A DNA stretch of 26,670 nt from a virus. The position numbers and the translations under genes are program-made. Positions 4,726-11,637 of this stretch are shown in pieces. The stretch covers positions 1 through 26,670 of IMG/VR virus record IMGVR_UViG_3300050013_000156; one strand, 5' to 3'. Numbering within the stretch: position 1 is the first letter of the stretch; each line of letters opens with the position of its first letter. Under the pieces are notes generated by a model. The model saw only the letters and a list, made by a program, of their open reading frames with translations. It searched no databases and was not told where the DNA came from.

Positions 4726-5640
4726 TCAAAACTCCTGTATCCGGTCCATCATTTGCATCAATTTATATTTTACAAAATAATCAAAAAGATGTTTTCTGCT
4801 TTCTGTAAAGGGAGACTCCCATTCAGTCAAAATGGACTCTTGAATCTCCTGTGGAATCTTATCAAACGAAATGAGCCTCTCATTCCTTCGATAACCTCTT
4901 AACATTTTGATATCACAAAAATTTTCTGGCTTGGATTCTTTTACCCAACGGGATAATTTATCTTTTCTAATAGGCGTCTGACGTATGTTTTGCACAAAAC
5001 AATCATCAGGAGAAAGAAAGTTAGGAACTCCATCACCAGAATCCCCTATCATAATATGTTCCCTAAGGAATTCAATAGGGTTATTACACTTTATGAACTT
5101 TTTTTGCACAGGAGCATATTGTTCAATATTTGGATACTTTTGTAAATTTTGGAAATCTTTATCACATGAAAGTATCAACACCTTTTCCGCTGTATGCTCT
5201 CGTTTTGCAACGACCGCAATGATATCGTCAGCCTCACAACCATCGATATTAAGGACCTTATAAGGAAGATACTCCTTTATTTCCTCTCGGATTTTATTCA
5301 ATGAATCGAAAATAATTTTCCAATCAAGTCCACTGGAATCTCTAGTCTTTTTTCGATTCGCCTTATAAAAAGGAAAAATTTCCTTGCGCCAATAGTGACC
5401 GGAATCACAGCAAATAACCATTTGTCCGTATTTTTCTTTAAATTTAGTGTGGTAATATCGTAAGGAATTCAATACCATATGACGAAGTAAATCTTCCTCA
5501 ATTTTAGTTTTATTACCTGGTATACCAGGTGAACTGTTTCCTAAATCTGGTAAATTTATATCAACAGGTTTATCATGGAAACTCCTAATATTAACAAAAA
5601 TATTAGAGATCATGATTTGTGAAAAATCTAATAATAACAT
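4726..5640 (-). CDS. rnh: T4-type RNase H / 5'-3' exonuclease
   Basis: At 304 aa it is the size of T4 RNase H (305 aa). This FEN/PIN-type 5' nuclease removes RNA primers and flaps during lagging-strand synthesis. Acidic metal ligands are visible in order: LLDFSQ (D5), ICCDSGHYWRK (D79), DGCEADDIIA (E136, D138, D139), LSCDKDF (D160, D162), and the helix-hairpin-helix-like IGDSGDGVPNF (199-208). FYKANRKK matches the basic arch seen in T4 RNase H. The start codon lies 6 nt below the -10 box of promoter P3, so the mRNA is predicted to be leaderless. It heads the operon running to the SprT-like gene, and cooperates with the primase at 20063-21088. Confidence 0.93.
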   Translation of the reverse strand: MLLLDFSQIMISNIFVNIRSFHDKPVDINLPDLGNSSPGIPGNKTKIEEDLLRHMVLNSLRYYHTKFKEKYGQMVICCDSGHYWRKEIFPFYKANRKKTRDSSGLDWKIIFDSLNKIREEIKEYLPYKVLNIDGCEADDIIAVVAKREHTAEKVLILSCDKDFQNLQKYPNIEQYAPVQKKFIKCNNPIEFLREHIMIGDSGDGVPNFLSPDDCFVQNIRQTPIRKDKLSRWVKESKPENFCDIKMLRGYRRNERLISFDKIPQEIQESILTEWESPFTESRKHLFDYFVKYKLMQMMDRIQEF

Positions 5641-5645
5641 AATTT

Positions 5646-5674
5646 ATTATATCACAATATCAAGGGAACGTCAA
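5646..5674 (-). promoter_or_regulatory. Sigma70-type promoter P3 (leaderless class)
   Basis: TTGACGTTCC has its -35 box at 5674-5669, and the -10 box TATAAT is at 5651-5646, with a 17-nt spacer. The ATG of the RNase H gene begins 6 nt after the -10 box. Confidence 0.87.
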
Positions 5675-5678
5675 GAAG

Positions 5679-5790
5679 TATAAATAAAGCAATTCCGTGC
5701 AATTTTAGTTCACTTGATACAAAGTATCGTCTGAGTGAAAAGAATCGCGTGGTGAGTCTGGAAACGTTGAATCCGAGCATTCTACAATCT
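5679..5790 (+). ncRNA. Orphan late-type promoter with a structured, non-coding tail
   Basis: TATAAATA (5679-5686, context GAAGTATAAATAAAG) reads away from P3 but no gene follows. The next 100 nt are less AT-rich than their surroundings. They contain a nested stem-loop in which TTCACT (5709-5714) pairs with AGTGAA (5734-5739), enclosing GATAC-AAA-GTATC (5716-5728). There is no convincing ORF on either strand between 5641 and 5795. It may be a small RNA, or the relic of a mobile cassette such as those at 494 and 9007. Confidence 0.35.
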
Positions 5791-5795
5791 ATGCA

Positions 5796-6248
5796 TCATA
5801 CACTTTTACATATATGAGATTTACCACCATACTTATAAATGATGGTTTTGGAATTTAAATCATCATCATTTACCACGTTAGCCGGAAGATATTCGTACAT
5901 GGGATATAGGTCATTTTCATTTTCCCTGATAAGTTCCAAAACCTTAGACCTCTTTTCTGAATCTACTGGATACACAATTATCCGGGCATATATGTGGTCT
6001 GCGGCTGCATTAGATATCAAAATGGCAATATCTTCTGCCATTTCATATGGAAATGGTTCAATGACTTCTCCCTGTTGCCTAACCATTTTTTCATATGCAA
6101 TAGTATTGGCTTCTGATGCGAGGGAAATATTACCTTCCGGATCAACCACTGTAGTTGCTACACCCTTTGGTGTAACTATGATTAGATCCTTTGGATCAAA
6201 TGGTAATTTACTAAATAATTTACGATATAACCGGCGCAGGAATTTCAT
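5796..6248 (-). CDS. Hypothetical phage protein (150 aa)
   Basis: The likely start is the ATG at 6248 (MKFLRRLYRKLFSKLPFDPKD) or the one two codons before. The longer frame to 6305 lies deep inside the previous gene. A basic amphipathic N-terminus is followed by an alpha/beta body with AEDIAILISNAAADHIYARIIVYP (about 72-95) and an acidic stretch EYLPANVVNDDDLNS. No motif or family is recognised. It is the last gene of the P4 operon and overlaps its upstream neighbour by about 30 nt. Confidence 0.75.
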   Translation of the reverse strand: MKFLRRLYRKLFSKLPFDPKDLIIVTPKGVATTVVDPEGNISLASEANTIAYEKMVRQQGEVIEPFPYEMAEDIAILISNAAADHIYARIIVYPVDSEKRSKVLELIRENENDLYPMYEYLPANVVNDDDLNSKTIIYKYGGKSHICKSV

Positions 6249-6456
6249 TAGCATTTTCTTTCTTTTTATTATTAAAATTATATAGTAACCAAAATTCTTT
6301 GGCATTCACTTTAATAAAATCTACATCTTCATTTTCAGGATCAATTTTCATATAAACAATGGGTTTTTGATTACACGGAATCATCCGAGCTTTCAAAACT
6401 CCCATTGCTTTTCCTTCGGGGGTTAAATCAATATCTTTTTTAACTTGTGGTTCCAT
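6220..6456 (-). CDS. Small hypothetical protein (78 aa)
   Basis: The frame begins MEPQVKKDIDLTPEGKAMGV immediately after the stop of the gene at 6457-6657. It has a strand-rich centre (QKPIVYMKIDPENEDVDFIKV) and a basic asparagine-rich tail. I see no cysteines pairs, signal or membrane segment, and no known domain. It lies within a chain of tightly packed small genes in the P4 operon. Confidence 0.72.
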   Translation of the reverse strand: MEPQVKKDIDLTPEGKAMGVLKARMIPCNQKPIVYMKIDPENEDVDFIKVNAKEFWLLYNFNNKKKENANEIPAPVIS

Positions 6457-6657
6457 TTAATCATCCTCTTCCACATACAATTGTAATAAGGCATACAAAA
6501 TATCATCTGGATCCATTTCACAACTTTTTCGACAATTTTGACATTCATATTCCCAATAATTATCAATTTTATCTGGCGGGTAAAGACCAGATGGATAAAA
6601 TCCAGAACCACATTTATAAGGACAAAAATCTTTCTTAATTTCTTCTTCTTTATTCAT
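6457..6657 (-). CDS. Small zinc-ribbon protein (66 aa)
   Basis: The ATG at 6657 (MNKEEEIKKDFCPYKCGSGF) has GAGG 6 nt upstream and overlaps the stop of the 50-aa gene, so it is preferred to an earlier ATG at 6681. Two knuckles, CPYKC (about residue 12) and ECQNC plus a further C (about 42-50), could bind one zinc. The C-terminus is acidic (EMDPDDILYALLQLYVEEDD). The function is unknown. Confidence 0.75.
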   Translation of the reverse strand: MNKEEEIKKDFCPYKCGSGFYPSGLYPPDKIDNYWEYECQNCRKSCEMDPDDILYALLQLYVEEDD

Positions 6658-6802
6658 AATGATCCTCACTAAAATAATCACCTAAATCCAATAATGCTCT
6701 ATCAATTGTTCCTTCTGCCCACTTCCTATAAGTTATATCGGTAGCTACCCGATGAATAGATTGATAATGTTTAATTAAATATTGTATCCAAATTTCTCTC
6801 AT
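6650..6802 (-). CDS. Small hypothetical protein (50 aa)
   Basis: The frame MREIWIQYLIKHYQSIHRVA...EDHYE-stop starts with an ATGA overlap with the 393-aa gene and ends overlapping the start of the next gene. Both junctions are of the kind used by all neighbours, which supports a real gene. It is helical and aromatic-rich; no family is recognised. Confidence 0.62.
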   Translation of the reverse strand: MREIWIQYLIKHYQSIHRVATDITYRKWAEGTIDRALLDLGDYFSEDHYE

Positions 6803-7980
6803 TTAATTACCCTCAAAAGCAATACGGTATTACCAATATGTCCCTTCATCGGATACTTAGTGGCTCTAATTTCTTCCAATAGGTGACGCAATACAACTTT
6901 ACCAGCATTAATAACATTAGGAATCATTTCTTGCGGCTTTCTAACCTTTTTCAAATAACTGGTTTTTTCATCATAATTATCAATTGATTTCCGATTTACA
7001 GTTAAACCAGTATCATCAAGAGCAACGAAAACTCCAAGTTTCCTTGTTTTCGTATTGAATATCCACAACTGTTGCGCCCCTAAAATATCCGAAGGATCAA
7101 TTGAACTAATTTTCAATTCACTATCGGACTTTTGATAATCAAATAATTTCAATATTTGCGCGGCGGTCTTTTGTTTCTTCTTTCTTGGTTTACGGTCTTT
7201 CTTAACGGTCTTCAATAATTCTTCGGAAGGAGTCCCAGTCAACCAAATATATACCTTTTTGATAGTAGGTTTAGAGTAAACTTGATACATTTCCTTGATT
7301 TCAGGATCATTTTCATCAAGGACTTGTTTCATGTCAATAATCAATTTACTAAAGTGTTCGTGGATCTTTAGTCGTTGGGTATTGGTAGCACCCACTTTAA
7401 GTACACTATCAGCCATACTCTCAGTGGGAAACTTCTTTTTACCAACAAATCCACAATCATCTAACATACCATCCACTAAAGCAATACATTCAGATATTTT
7501 GGAATCTCTTACAATCCGCTTTACAGCAAATAAATCATCTGTGGTCACTTCAATTTTTGACCACTGGTGAATAAGTTCTTCTAAACGGATTACGTGCTTT
7601 TCTTCAATTGGGTATCCCCGGAGTATTAATCTGGCAATAATTCCATAAGAATGCGGTTCACCTGGTTTAAATATATCAGGTGAAATCTTTTTAATATTTT
7701 TCAACAATTTTGGGAAATTCTTTTCGGTGTAATCTTCAATGAAAGTTTTTAGATTTTTTTCCTCCGACATTAGGGAATACCAATTTATTGCTTCACCTAG
7801 AGCAATGTTATATTCTAACCTTGCTTCAGATCCAGTAAGTAAAGGATTGAGTGGTTTAAAAACTGGTTCCATGCCATAATCAACCACTGAAGAATTTTTA
7901 AGTGCCTTCTTGGAAATAACATCTGTATTTCCAATTGTCGCTATGCGTTTCTTTTTTGGCCTACCACGTTTTCCTGCCAT
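6799..7980 (-). CDS. Large hypothetical protein with AT-hook-like N-terminus (393 aa)
   Basis: The product starts MAGKRGRPKKKR, an AT-hook-like R-G-R-P motif that can enter the minor groove of AT-rich DNA. It has helical segments (70-260), a second basic patch KKDRKPRKKKQK (about 262-273), and a C-terminal alpha/beta part (WIFNTKTRKLGVFVALDDTGLTV). It is the first gene behind promoter P4. No enzyme motif or family is recognised; a DNA-binding, replication or transcription role is possible only by analogy with the motif and the early promoter. Confidence 0.82.
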   Translation of the reverse strand: MAGKRGRPKKKRIATIGNTDVISKKALKNSSVVDYGMEPVFKPLNPLLTGSEARLEYNIALGEAINWYSLMSEEKNLKTFIEDYTEKNFPKLLKNIKKISPDIFKPGEPHSYGIIARLILRGYPIEEKHVIRLEELIHQWSKIEVTTDDLFAVKRIVRDSKISECIALVDGMLDDCGFVGKKKFPTESMADSVLKVGATNTQRLKIHEHFSKLIIDMKQVLDENDPEIKEMYQVYSKPTIKKVYIWLTGTPSEELLKTVKKDRKPRKKKQKTAAQILKLFDYQKSDSELKISSIDPSDILGAQQLWIFNTKTRKLGVFVALDDTGLTVNRKSIDNYDEKTSYLKKVRKPQEMIPNVINAGKVVLRHLLEEIRATKYPMKGHIGNTVLLLRVIK

Positions 7981-8013
7981 ATGTTTTCTCTTTTGAAATT
8001 AATTTACTATCTA

Positions 8014-8042
8014 AGTATACAATTTTTTAAAGGGATTGTCAA
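8014..8042 (-). promoter_or_regulatory. Sigma70-type promoter P4 (with leader)
   Basis: The -35 box TTGACA (8042-8037, TTGACAATCC) and the -10 box TATACT (8019-8014) are separated by 17 nt. The transcript should begin near 8007, giving a leader of about 27 nt before the ATG at 7980 that includes AAAAGAG as a ribosome binding site. Confidence 0.83.
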
Positions 8043-8059
8043 GTAGTTAATGTATATCA

Positions 8060-8067
8060 CATAAATA
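8060..8067 (+). promoter_or_regulatory. Possible late-type promoter (CATAAATA) of the FmdB-like gene
   Basis: CATAAATA differs by one base from the T4 late consensus. It lies 18 nt behind the -35 box of the divergent P4, the same geometry as the late boxes at 418 (19 nt) and 8931 (17 nt). The start codon of the plus-strand gene follows 38 nt downstream. Confidence 0.4.
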
Positions 8068-8104
8068 TATGTGTTGTTTATATTATTTTGAATGGAGAAA
8101 CAAA

Positions 8105-8422
8105 TTGCCTTTATATTCTTACAGATGTTCTGAATGCGAAGTTATTATTGAAGCCCGACTTCCTATGACCGAATACCTCCTACCAGAAACATTACCATGT
8201 CAATCGTGCGGCACAGAAAAAACAGTTAAAATCTTTCTTTCATCCCCACCCGCAATCGGAGACCCAATTCGTTTAGGAATCACTCATCCACCAGAGGCAT
8301 TTACCGAGGGTATTTTAGGAAGAATGAAACGCAATATTCCTGATAGAGCCACATTCACCCCCGATGGAAAAATTAAAAGTAATAAAATAAATTTCAATAA
8401 AGCACAATATCAACCACGGTAA
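8105..8422 (+). CDS. FmdB-like zinc-ribbon protein (105 aa)
   Basis: A TTG at 8105 preceded by GGAG with 7-nt spacing gives MPLYSYRCSEC, the usual FmdB family start. The ATG at 8069 would add 12 unlikely residues. The zinc ribbon is C8-x2-C11...C32-x2-C35 (RCSEC...PCQSCG). The remaining 65 residues are polar (PPEAFTEGILGRMKRNIPDR) and do not match anything I know. FmdB-like proteins are often annotated as putative regulators and appear in many phages. It lies on the plus strand against its neighbours, followed at once by an endonuclease relic. Confidence 0.85.
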   Translation: MPLYSYRCSECEVIIEARLPMTEYLLPETLPCQSCGTEKTVKIFLSSPPAIGDPIRLGITHPPEAFTEGILGRMKRNIPDRATFTPDGKIKSNKINFNKAQYQPR

Positions 8423-8424
8423 TT

Positions 8425-8616
8425 ATAAACAGAAAGAAACAGATTGAAGCAGTTTCTAAAACCTATCAAATTACCTATCCATCTGGTGAAACAAAAATCA
8501 TTAAAAATCTAAAACAATTTTGCAAAGATAATAATTTAGGGCATAGTTGTATGTATTCTTTAGCACAAAGGAAAAGACCTCATCATAAAGGATTTAAATG
8601 TATTAAAATATCCTAA
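8425..8616 (+). pseudogene. Relic of a homing endonuclease (C-terminal DNA-binding part)
   Basis: An open stretch without start codon, reading KKQIEAVSKTYQITYPSGET then KIIKNLKQFCKDNNLGHSCM and ending HHKGFKCIKIS-stop. This is the NUMOD-type C-terminal module of phage homing endonucleases: a hairpin YxITxPSGET, a helix IKNLKQFCKDNNL, and a KGWKC-like end. Compare KYKTKNLKKFGRDYNLSF in the intact gene at 9007. The nuclease domain is missing. Its last 25 bp recur exactly at 2608-2632 and 21 bp recur at 14861-14881. Confidence 0.75.
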
Positions 8617-8879
8617 TTTTCCAATTCAATTTCAATTAAATTATTTACAACAAAAGATCTCCATCCAAGAGAACCGGTATCATAATATCGGATTAAATCC
8701 TCAGAATATAATTTTGGTTGTTGGCCTTCTGCCGGCATTTTAGGGCGTGCCTCCACAGGGATTAAATCAAAATTTAAAGTTCCTTGAGCCTGTCTAATAA
8801 ATCCGTCCACTTTCACATAAACCAAATTACAAATACCTTGTTGTAATCTGGTTTTTATTTCTTTTTTTATAAGTTTCAT
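8613..8879 (-). CDS. SH3-like beta-barrel phage protein (DUF2693-like)
   Basis: The protein of about 88 aa shows the DUF2693 pattern as I know it: KTRLQQGICNLVYVKVDGFIRQAQGTLN..LIP, then LIRYYDTGSLGWRSFVVNNLIEIE at the C-terminus. These are small phage proteins with a predicted SH3-like barrel and unknown role. ATG codons at 8885 and 8879 are both possible. The second lies 7 nt below the -10 box of P5, matching the leaderless geometry elsewhere, so 8879 is chosen. Confidence 0.82.
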   Translation of the reverse strand: MKLIKKEIKTRLQQGICNLVYVKVDGFIRQAQGTLNFDLIPVEARPKMPAEGQQPKLYSEDLIRYYDTGSLGWRSFVVNNLIEIELEN

Positions 8880-8885
8880 AATCAT

Positions 8886-8914
8886 ATTATCTCACAAGTT
8901 ATTAGGAATGTCAA
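8886..8914 (-). promoter_or_regulatory. Sigma70-type promoter P5 (leaderless class)
   Basis: TTGACATTCC has its -35 box at 8914-8909, and the -10 box GATAAT is at 8891-8886, with a 17-nt spacer. The ATG at 8879 is 7 nt below the -10 box. Confidence 0.82.
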
Positions 8915-8930
8915 ATGAAATATTGGAAAG

Positions 8931-8984
8931 TATAAATAGTAATGGGACCTTATAAGGATTGATGCTTACAAGATCCCTAAACAT
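8931..8984 (+). promoter_or_regulatory. T4-late-type promoter and leader of the GIY-YIG endonuclease gene
   Basis: TATAAATA at 8931-8938 is preceded by GGAAAG and followed by GTAATGGGAC...ATCCCTAAACAT, nearly the same as the leader at 411-473 before the HNH gene. GGGA (8944-8947) can pair with TCCC (8974-8977). The start codon at 9007 follows an AGGAGGT element. The box is 17 nt behind the -35 box of divergent P5. Confidence 0.65.
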
Positions 8985-9006
8985 CGCATTACAGGAGGTA
9001 ACGCAA

Positions 9007-9804
9007 ATGTCTACAAATACTTATAATACAGGAATCTATGTGATTCTCAATAAAATATCCAAACATTTTTATCCGGGATCCTCCATTGATTTAAATAAAC
9101 GTTGGCGCATACATAAAATTGCTTTAAATCATAATAAACACCACTGTATCCATCTACAAAGATCATGGAACAAATATGGTCCCAATGCCTTTACATTCCT
9201 CCATATTGAATATACCACCTTGGATGCACTAACACCGGTATGGTCCGAAAAACACCAATGTAAAGTAATATTACCTGAACAATTTTGGTTAGACAAATAT
9301 TGGGGCACTGGATTACTTTATAATAGTTGTCCGATTGCTGGGTCTACAAAAGGACGAAAAAAATCTAAAGAACAAAAAAATAAAGAAATATTATATTGGA
9401 CAACAGAAAATAGAAAAAAACAATCCCAAAAAGTTAGTGGAGAAAATAATGGTATGTTTAGAAAACATCACACACCAGAAGCTTTAGAAAAGTGTGTAAA
9501 ACGTGGGAAAGAACATCCGATGTATAAAAAACATCATACTGAAGAAGCTAAAGAAAAAAATCGTCAATCACATTTAGGTAAAAAAGCAACACCCGAAGCT
9601 ATAGAAAAAATGCTAAAGAAAAAAGAAAAATATCTTTATATTTTAATGGATCCATTAGGTAAAAAATATAAAACAAAAAACCTAAAAAAATTTGGAAGAG
9701 ATTATAATTTATCTTTTCCTTTAATAATTAATAAACCTATAACAAGAGGGCCAAATAAAGGATGGCAATTAATATCTAAAATTCTGCTCCCGATCCAACA
9801 TTAA
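9007..9804 (+). CDS. GIY-YIG homing endonuclease with NUMOD3 repeats (265 aa)
   Basis: The ATG at 9007 has AGGAGGT 7 nt upstream, so the earlier in-frame TTG at 8959 is rejected. The N-terminus is a GIY-YIG nuclease: TGIYVILN, then FYPGSS (in place of YIG), KRWRIHK with the conserved R, and a glutamate in LPEQFWLDKYWG. It is followed by NUMOD3-type DNA-binding repeats (RKHHTPEALEK, KKHHTEEAKEK, LGKKATPEAIEK) and a terminal helix-turn module KTKNLKKFGRDYNLSF. These free-standing enzymes spread themselves by cutting uninhabited alleles. The gene is on the plus strand between P5 and the convergent kinase gene, whose 3' end it overlaps by 29 nt. Confidence 0.92.
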   Translation: MSTNTYNTGIYVILNKISKHFYPGSSIDLNKRWRIHKIALNHNKHHCIHLQRSWNKYGPNAFTFLHIEYTTLDALTPVWSEKHQCKVILPEQFWLDKYWGTGLLYNSCPIAGSTKGRKKSKEQKNKEILYWTTENRKKQSQKVSGENNGMFRKHHTPEALEKCVKRGKEHPMYKKHHTEEAKEKNRQSHLGKKATPEAIEKMLKKKEKYLYILMDPLGKKYKTKNLKKFGRDYNLSFPLIINKPITRGPNKGWQLISKILLPIQH

Positions 9805-10723
9805 ATAAAGGAAGACCCAAAGATCTCCACATTCTACAAACACGATTCCGATCATCCACTATAACGAACACGTTAAATTTTCCTCTAATGTGTTCGTCAA
9901 AAAATTCCTTTTTGACAATTTCATCCGATCGACCGTCTCCAGTGGTCCTCATTACCAATTGGTAATAACCATCATTTAAACCAAATCCGCATTTATTTAA
10001 TAAAAATCGTTCAGTAGGTTCTCGATATTTATCTTCTCTTCCTGAGAAGAAATAAATTTGAGAAATTTTGGGGAATGAAGCATTATTAAGAGCATAAGAA
10101 ATAGCATAAGTCTTCAATAGATTCAAAACCGTTGGATTTGGTTCATCTATAACATCACAATGCGAAGCATCATACGGACTCCTACGGTTCCCAAATAAAG
10201 CAAGGGTACCATCAAGATCACAAATTATAGTCCAAGGGAGTTTAGGGTCCACTGGATATAGATCAACCTCCGGAATCAAACCACCTTCGTGTGCCATTTT
10301 CAATATCACCTCAGGACCAACAAATCGTTCACCACGCAATTCTCTTGCTTTATCACGATCAATACAAACCTGAATAGGAACATCACGGAAATCCTTTAAT
10401 ATAATCTCGATTTCAGGGAAATTCTGTTTCAACCAAGTATTCATTGATTGGAAAGTTTTTTCATTTAGATAGGTATTGGATAAAATAACATCATTACCAT
10501 CTTTTAAAGCTCGTTCAATCCTTTCTGTACGAACCTTTTTAACTTTCTTTTCAAACTCTGGAGTCCATGGAGACCCATCAGAAATTTCTTCCCTGATATC
10601 GTCATTATTAATATCTTGAATTTTATATGTACCTAGGCCACAATTTTCAATAAATTGCTTGGCCCAAGTTGTTTTTCCGCTTGCTGGTAACCCTCTACAT
10701 ATCCAAACTATTCTTTGTTTCAT
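9776..10723 (-). CDS. pseT: T4-type polynucleotide 5'-kinase / 3'-phosphatase
   Basis: The 315-aa protein (T4 Pnkp is 301 aa) has an N-terminal kinase with P-loop GLPASGKT (11-18) and a LSNTYLNEK region. The C-terminal HAD phosphatase has CDLDGTLALF (D169, D171; T4 uses D165, D167), FFSGREDKYR, and VIVDDRNRVCRMW. It heals RNA ends after host anticodon nuclease cleavage, adding 5'-phosphate and removing 2',3'-cyclic or 3' phosphate. Its partner RNA ligase 1 is at 12730-13917. It follows the 136-aa gene by 2 nt in the P6 unit and converges with the GIY-YIG gene. Confidence 0.95.
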   Translation of the reverse strand: MKQRIVWICRGLPASGKTTWAKQFIENCGLGTYKIQDINNDDIREEISDGSPWTPEFEKKVKKVRTERIERALKDGNDVILSNTYLNEKTFQSMNTWLKQNFPEIEIILKDFRDVPIQVCIDRDKARELRGERFVGPEVILKMAHEGGLIPEVDLYPVDPKLPWTIICDLDGTLALFGNRRSPYDASHCDVIDEPNPTVLNLLKTYAISYALNNASFPKISQIYFFSGREDKYREPTERFLLNKCGFGLNDGYYQLVMRTTGDGRSDEIVKKEFFDEHIRGKFNVFVIVDDRNRVCRMWRSLGLPLFNVGSGAEF

Positions 10724-10725
10724 GA

Positions 10726-11136
10726 TTATATTTTATTCAACCGCAACCATTTCTGCCTATGTTCCGCAGCAAGTTTTAAACAATGTTCGGAACTTATTCC
10801 ACTACGAACTCGCGCCGCCGGCTCACCACAATAACATGATGCTCTAAATTCAGCTTGTACTATTTCTCCTCGAAATGGTTGAATATATTCCTTAGAAGAA
10901 CGTGGATATTCTACAATCACACCAGATTGAAGCATAATACCGCAATTCCATACCTCCACATTTTCAGCCAAAACTTCACTATCAAGTTTCCACTCTTCTA
11001 TATTAAAATCCTCACTAGAATTATCACAAGAAACTTTTCCATCAATCCATTTTTGTGCTAATTTTTTAGAACTAAAAATACAATTAATTCCATAATCAGA
11101 ATACTCTCCACTAGTCACAATATATATTTTCTTCAT
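10726..11136 (-). CDS. Conserved phage protein with DUF7336-like N-terminus (136 aa)
   Basis: The start KKIYIVTSGEYSDYGINCIF, with SSKKLAQKWI behind it, matches a recurrent phage and bacterial module (DUF7336-like; MKKVYVLTxGEYSDYxI...VFST). The C-terminal half continues with a CYCGEPAARVRSG segment. The function is unknown. The ATG at 11136 lies 7 nt below the -10 box of P6, so the mRNA should be leaderless. Confidence 0.78.
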   Translation of the reverse strand: MKKIYIVTSGEYSDYGINCIFSSKKLAQKWIDGKVSCDNSSEDFNIEEWKLDSEVLAENVEVWNCGIMLQSGVIVEYPRSSKEYIQPFRGEIVQAEFRASCYCGEPAARVRSGISSEHCLKLAAEHRQKWLRLNKI

Positions 11137-11142
11137 AATTAA

Positions 11143-11171
11143 AGTATAATATAAGATAAAGGGAATGTCAA
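11143..11171 (-). promoter_or_regulatory. Sigma70-type promoter P6 (leaderless class)
   Basis: TTGACATTCC has its -35 box at 11171-11166, and the -10 box TATACT is at 11148-11143, with a 17-nt spacer. It drives the 136-aa gene and the polynucleotide kinase; the ATG is 7 nt from the -10 box. Confidence 0.87.
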
Positions 11172-11414
11172 TTAAAGAATAACAGATTTTTCTGGTACAA
11201 TATCATGAACTTGTTTATTAACCGTTTCCTCAAGCGTTTGACGGACCGCTTCCACCACATAAAGAGTGAAAGCCACCTCTTCTTTATAAAGAGGATTTGT
11301 CTTTAATACATTTTCTGCGGTTTCCTTCACCAGTTTCAGAACATCAACTCCACCTTTATCGTATGCGCGGTTAACCTCAAGGATTAATTCGCGTGCTAAT
11401 TGTTTATTTTCCAT
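11172..11414 (-). CDS. Small helical hypothetical protein (80 aa)
   Basis: The start follows the stop of the previous gene by 1 nt, with GGAAG upstream. The product is almost all predicted helix (LARELILEVNRAYDKGGVDV, then ETAENVLKTNPLYKEEVAFT), without cysteines or motifs. No family is recognised. It is the last gene of the P7 operon; its stop abuts the -35 box of P6. Confidence 0.75.
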   Translation of the reverse strand: MENKQLARELILEVNRAYDKGGVDVLKLVKETAENVLKTNPLYKEEVAFTLYVVEAVRQTLEETVNKQVHDIVPEKSVIL

Positions 11415-11415
11415 A

Positions 11416-11637
11416 TTACTTTACTTCCTTTTCCACCGGAACAGGAACTTCACTGATTTTCTCAATTACTGAAGGTGGAAAATAAACCAATATTTTACTT
11501 TTTCCATCCTCTGAATTTTCCGTATTATAAACTCCTAAACTTAGGATAGTTTTACATGCGGAGTCAAAATTTTTAGCTTTTCCCTCAACTTCAATTCCTT
11601 TTTTCCCTTGTCCTTTTACATAAACTAATGCTCTCAT
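11416..11637 (-). CDS. Small hypothetical protein (73 aa)
   Basis: AAAGGAG lies about 9 nt before the ATG at 11637, which overlaps the nuclease stop by ATGA. The product has a beta-rich start (MRALVYVKGQGKKGIEVEGK), then a helix and a strand KILVYFPPSVIEKI, and a valine/proline tail. No family is recognised. Coupling to the nuclease gene suggests a shared context only. Confidence 0.75.
   Translation of the reverse strand: MRALVYVKGQGKKGIEVEGKAKNFDSACKTILSLGVYNTENSEDGKSKILVYFPPSVIEKISEVPVPVEKEVK

Noticed and set aside
5700-5760. A hammerhead-type ribozyme in the gap above P3 (CTGAGTGA and GGAAACG present)
   Set aside because: The core CUGANGA is interrupted and the three helices cannot be arranged; only the nested stem-loop is supported.
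4985-6285. Long plus-strand frames opposite RNase H (4985-5263) and the 150-aa gene (5839-6285)
   Set aside because: They are antisense to genes with clear motifs or coupled starts, lack ribosome binding sites and have shadow-like composition.
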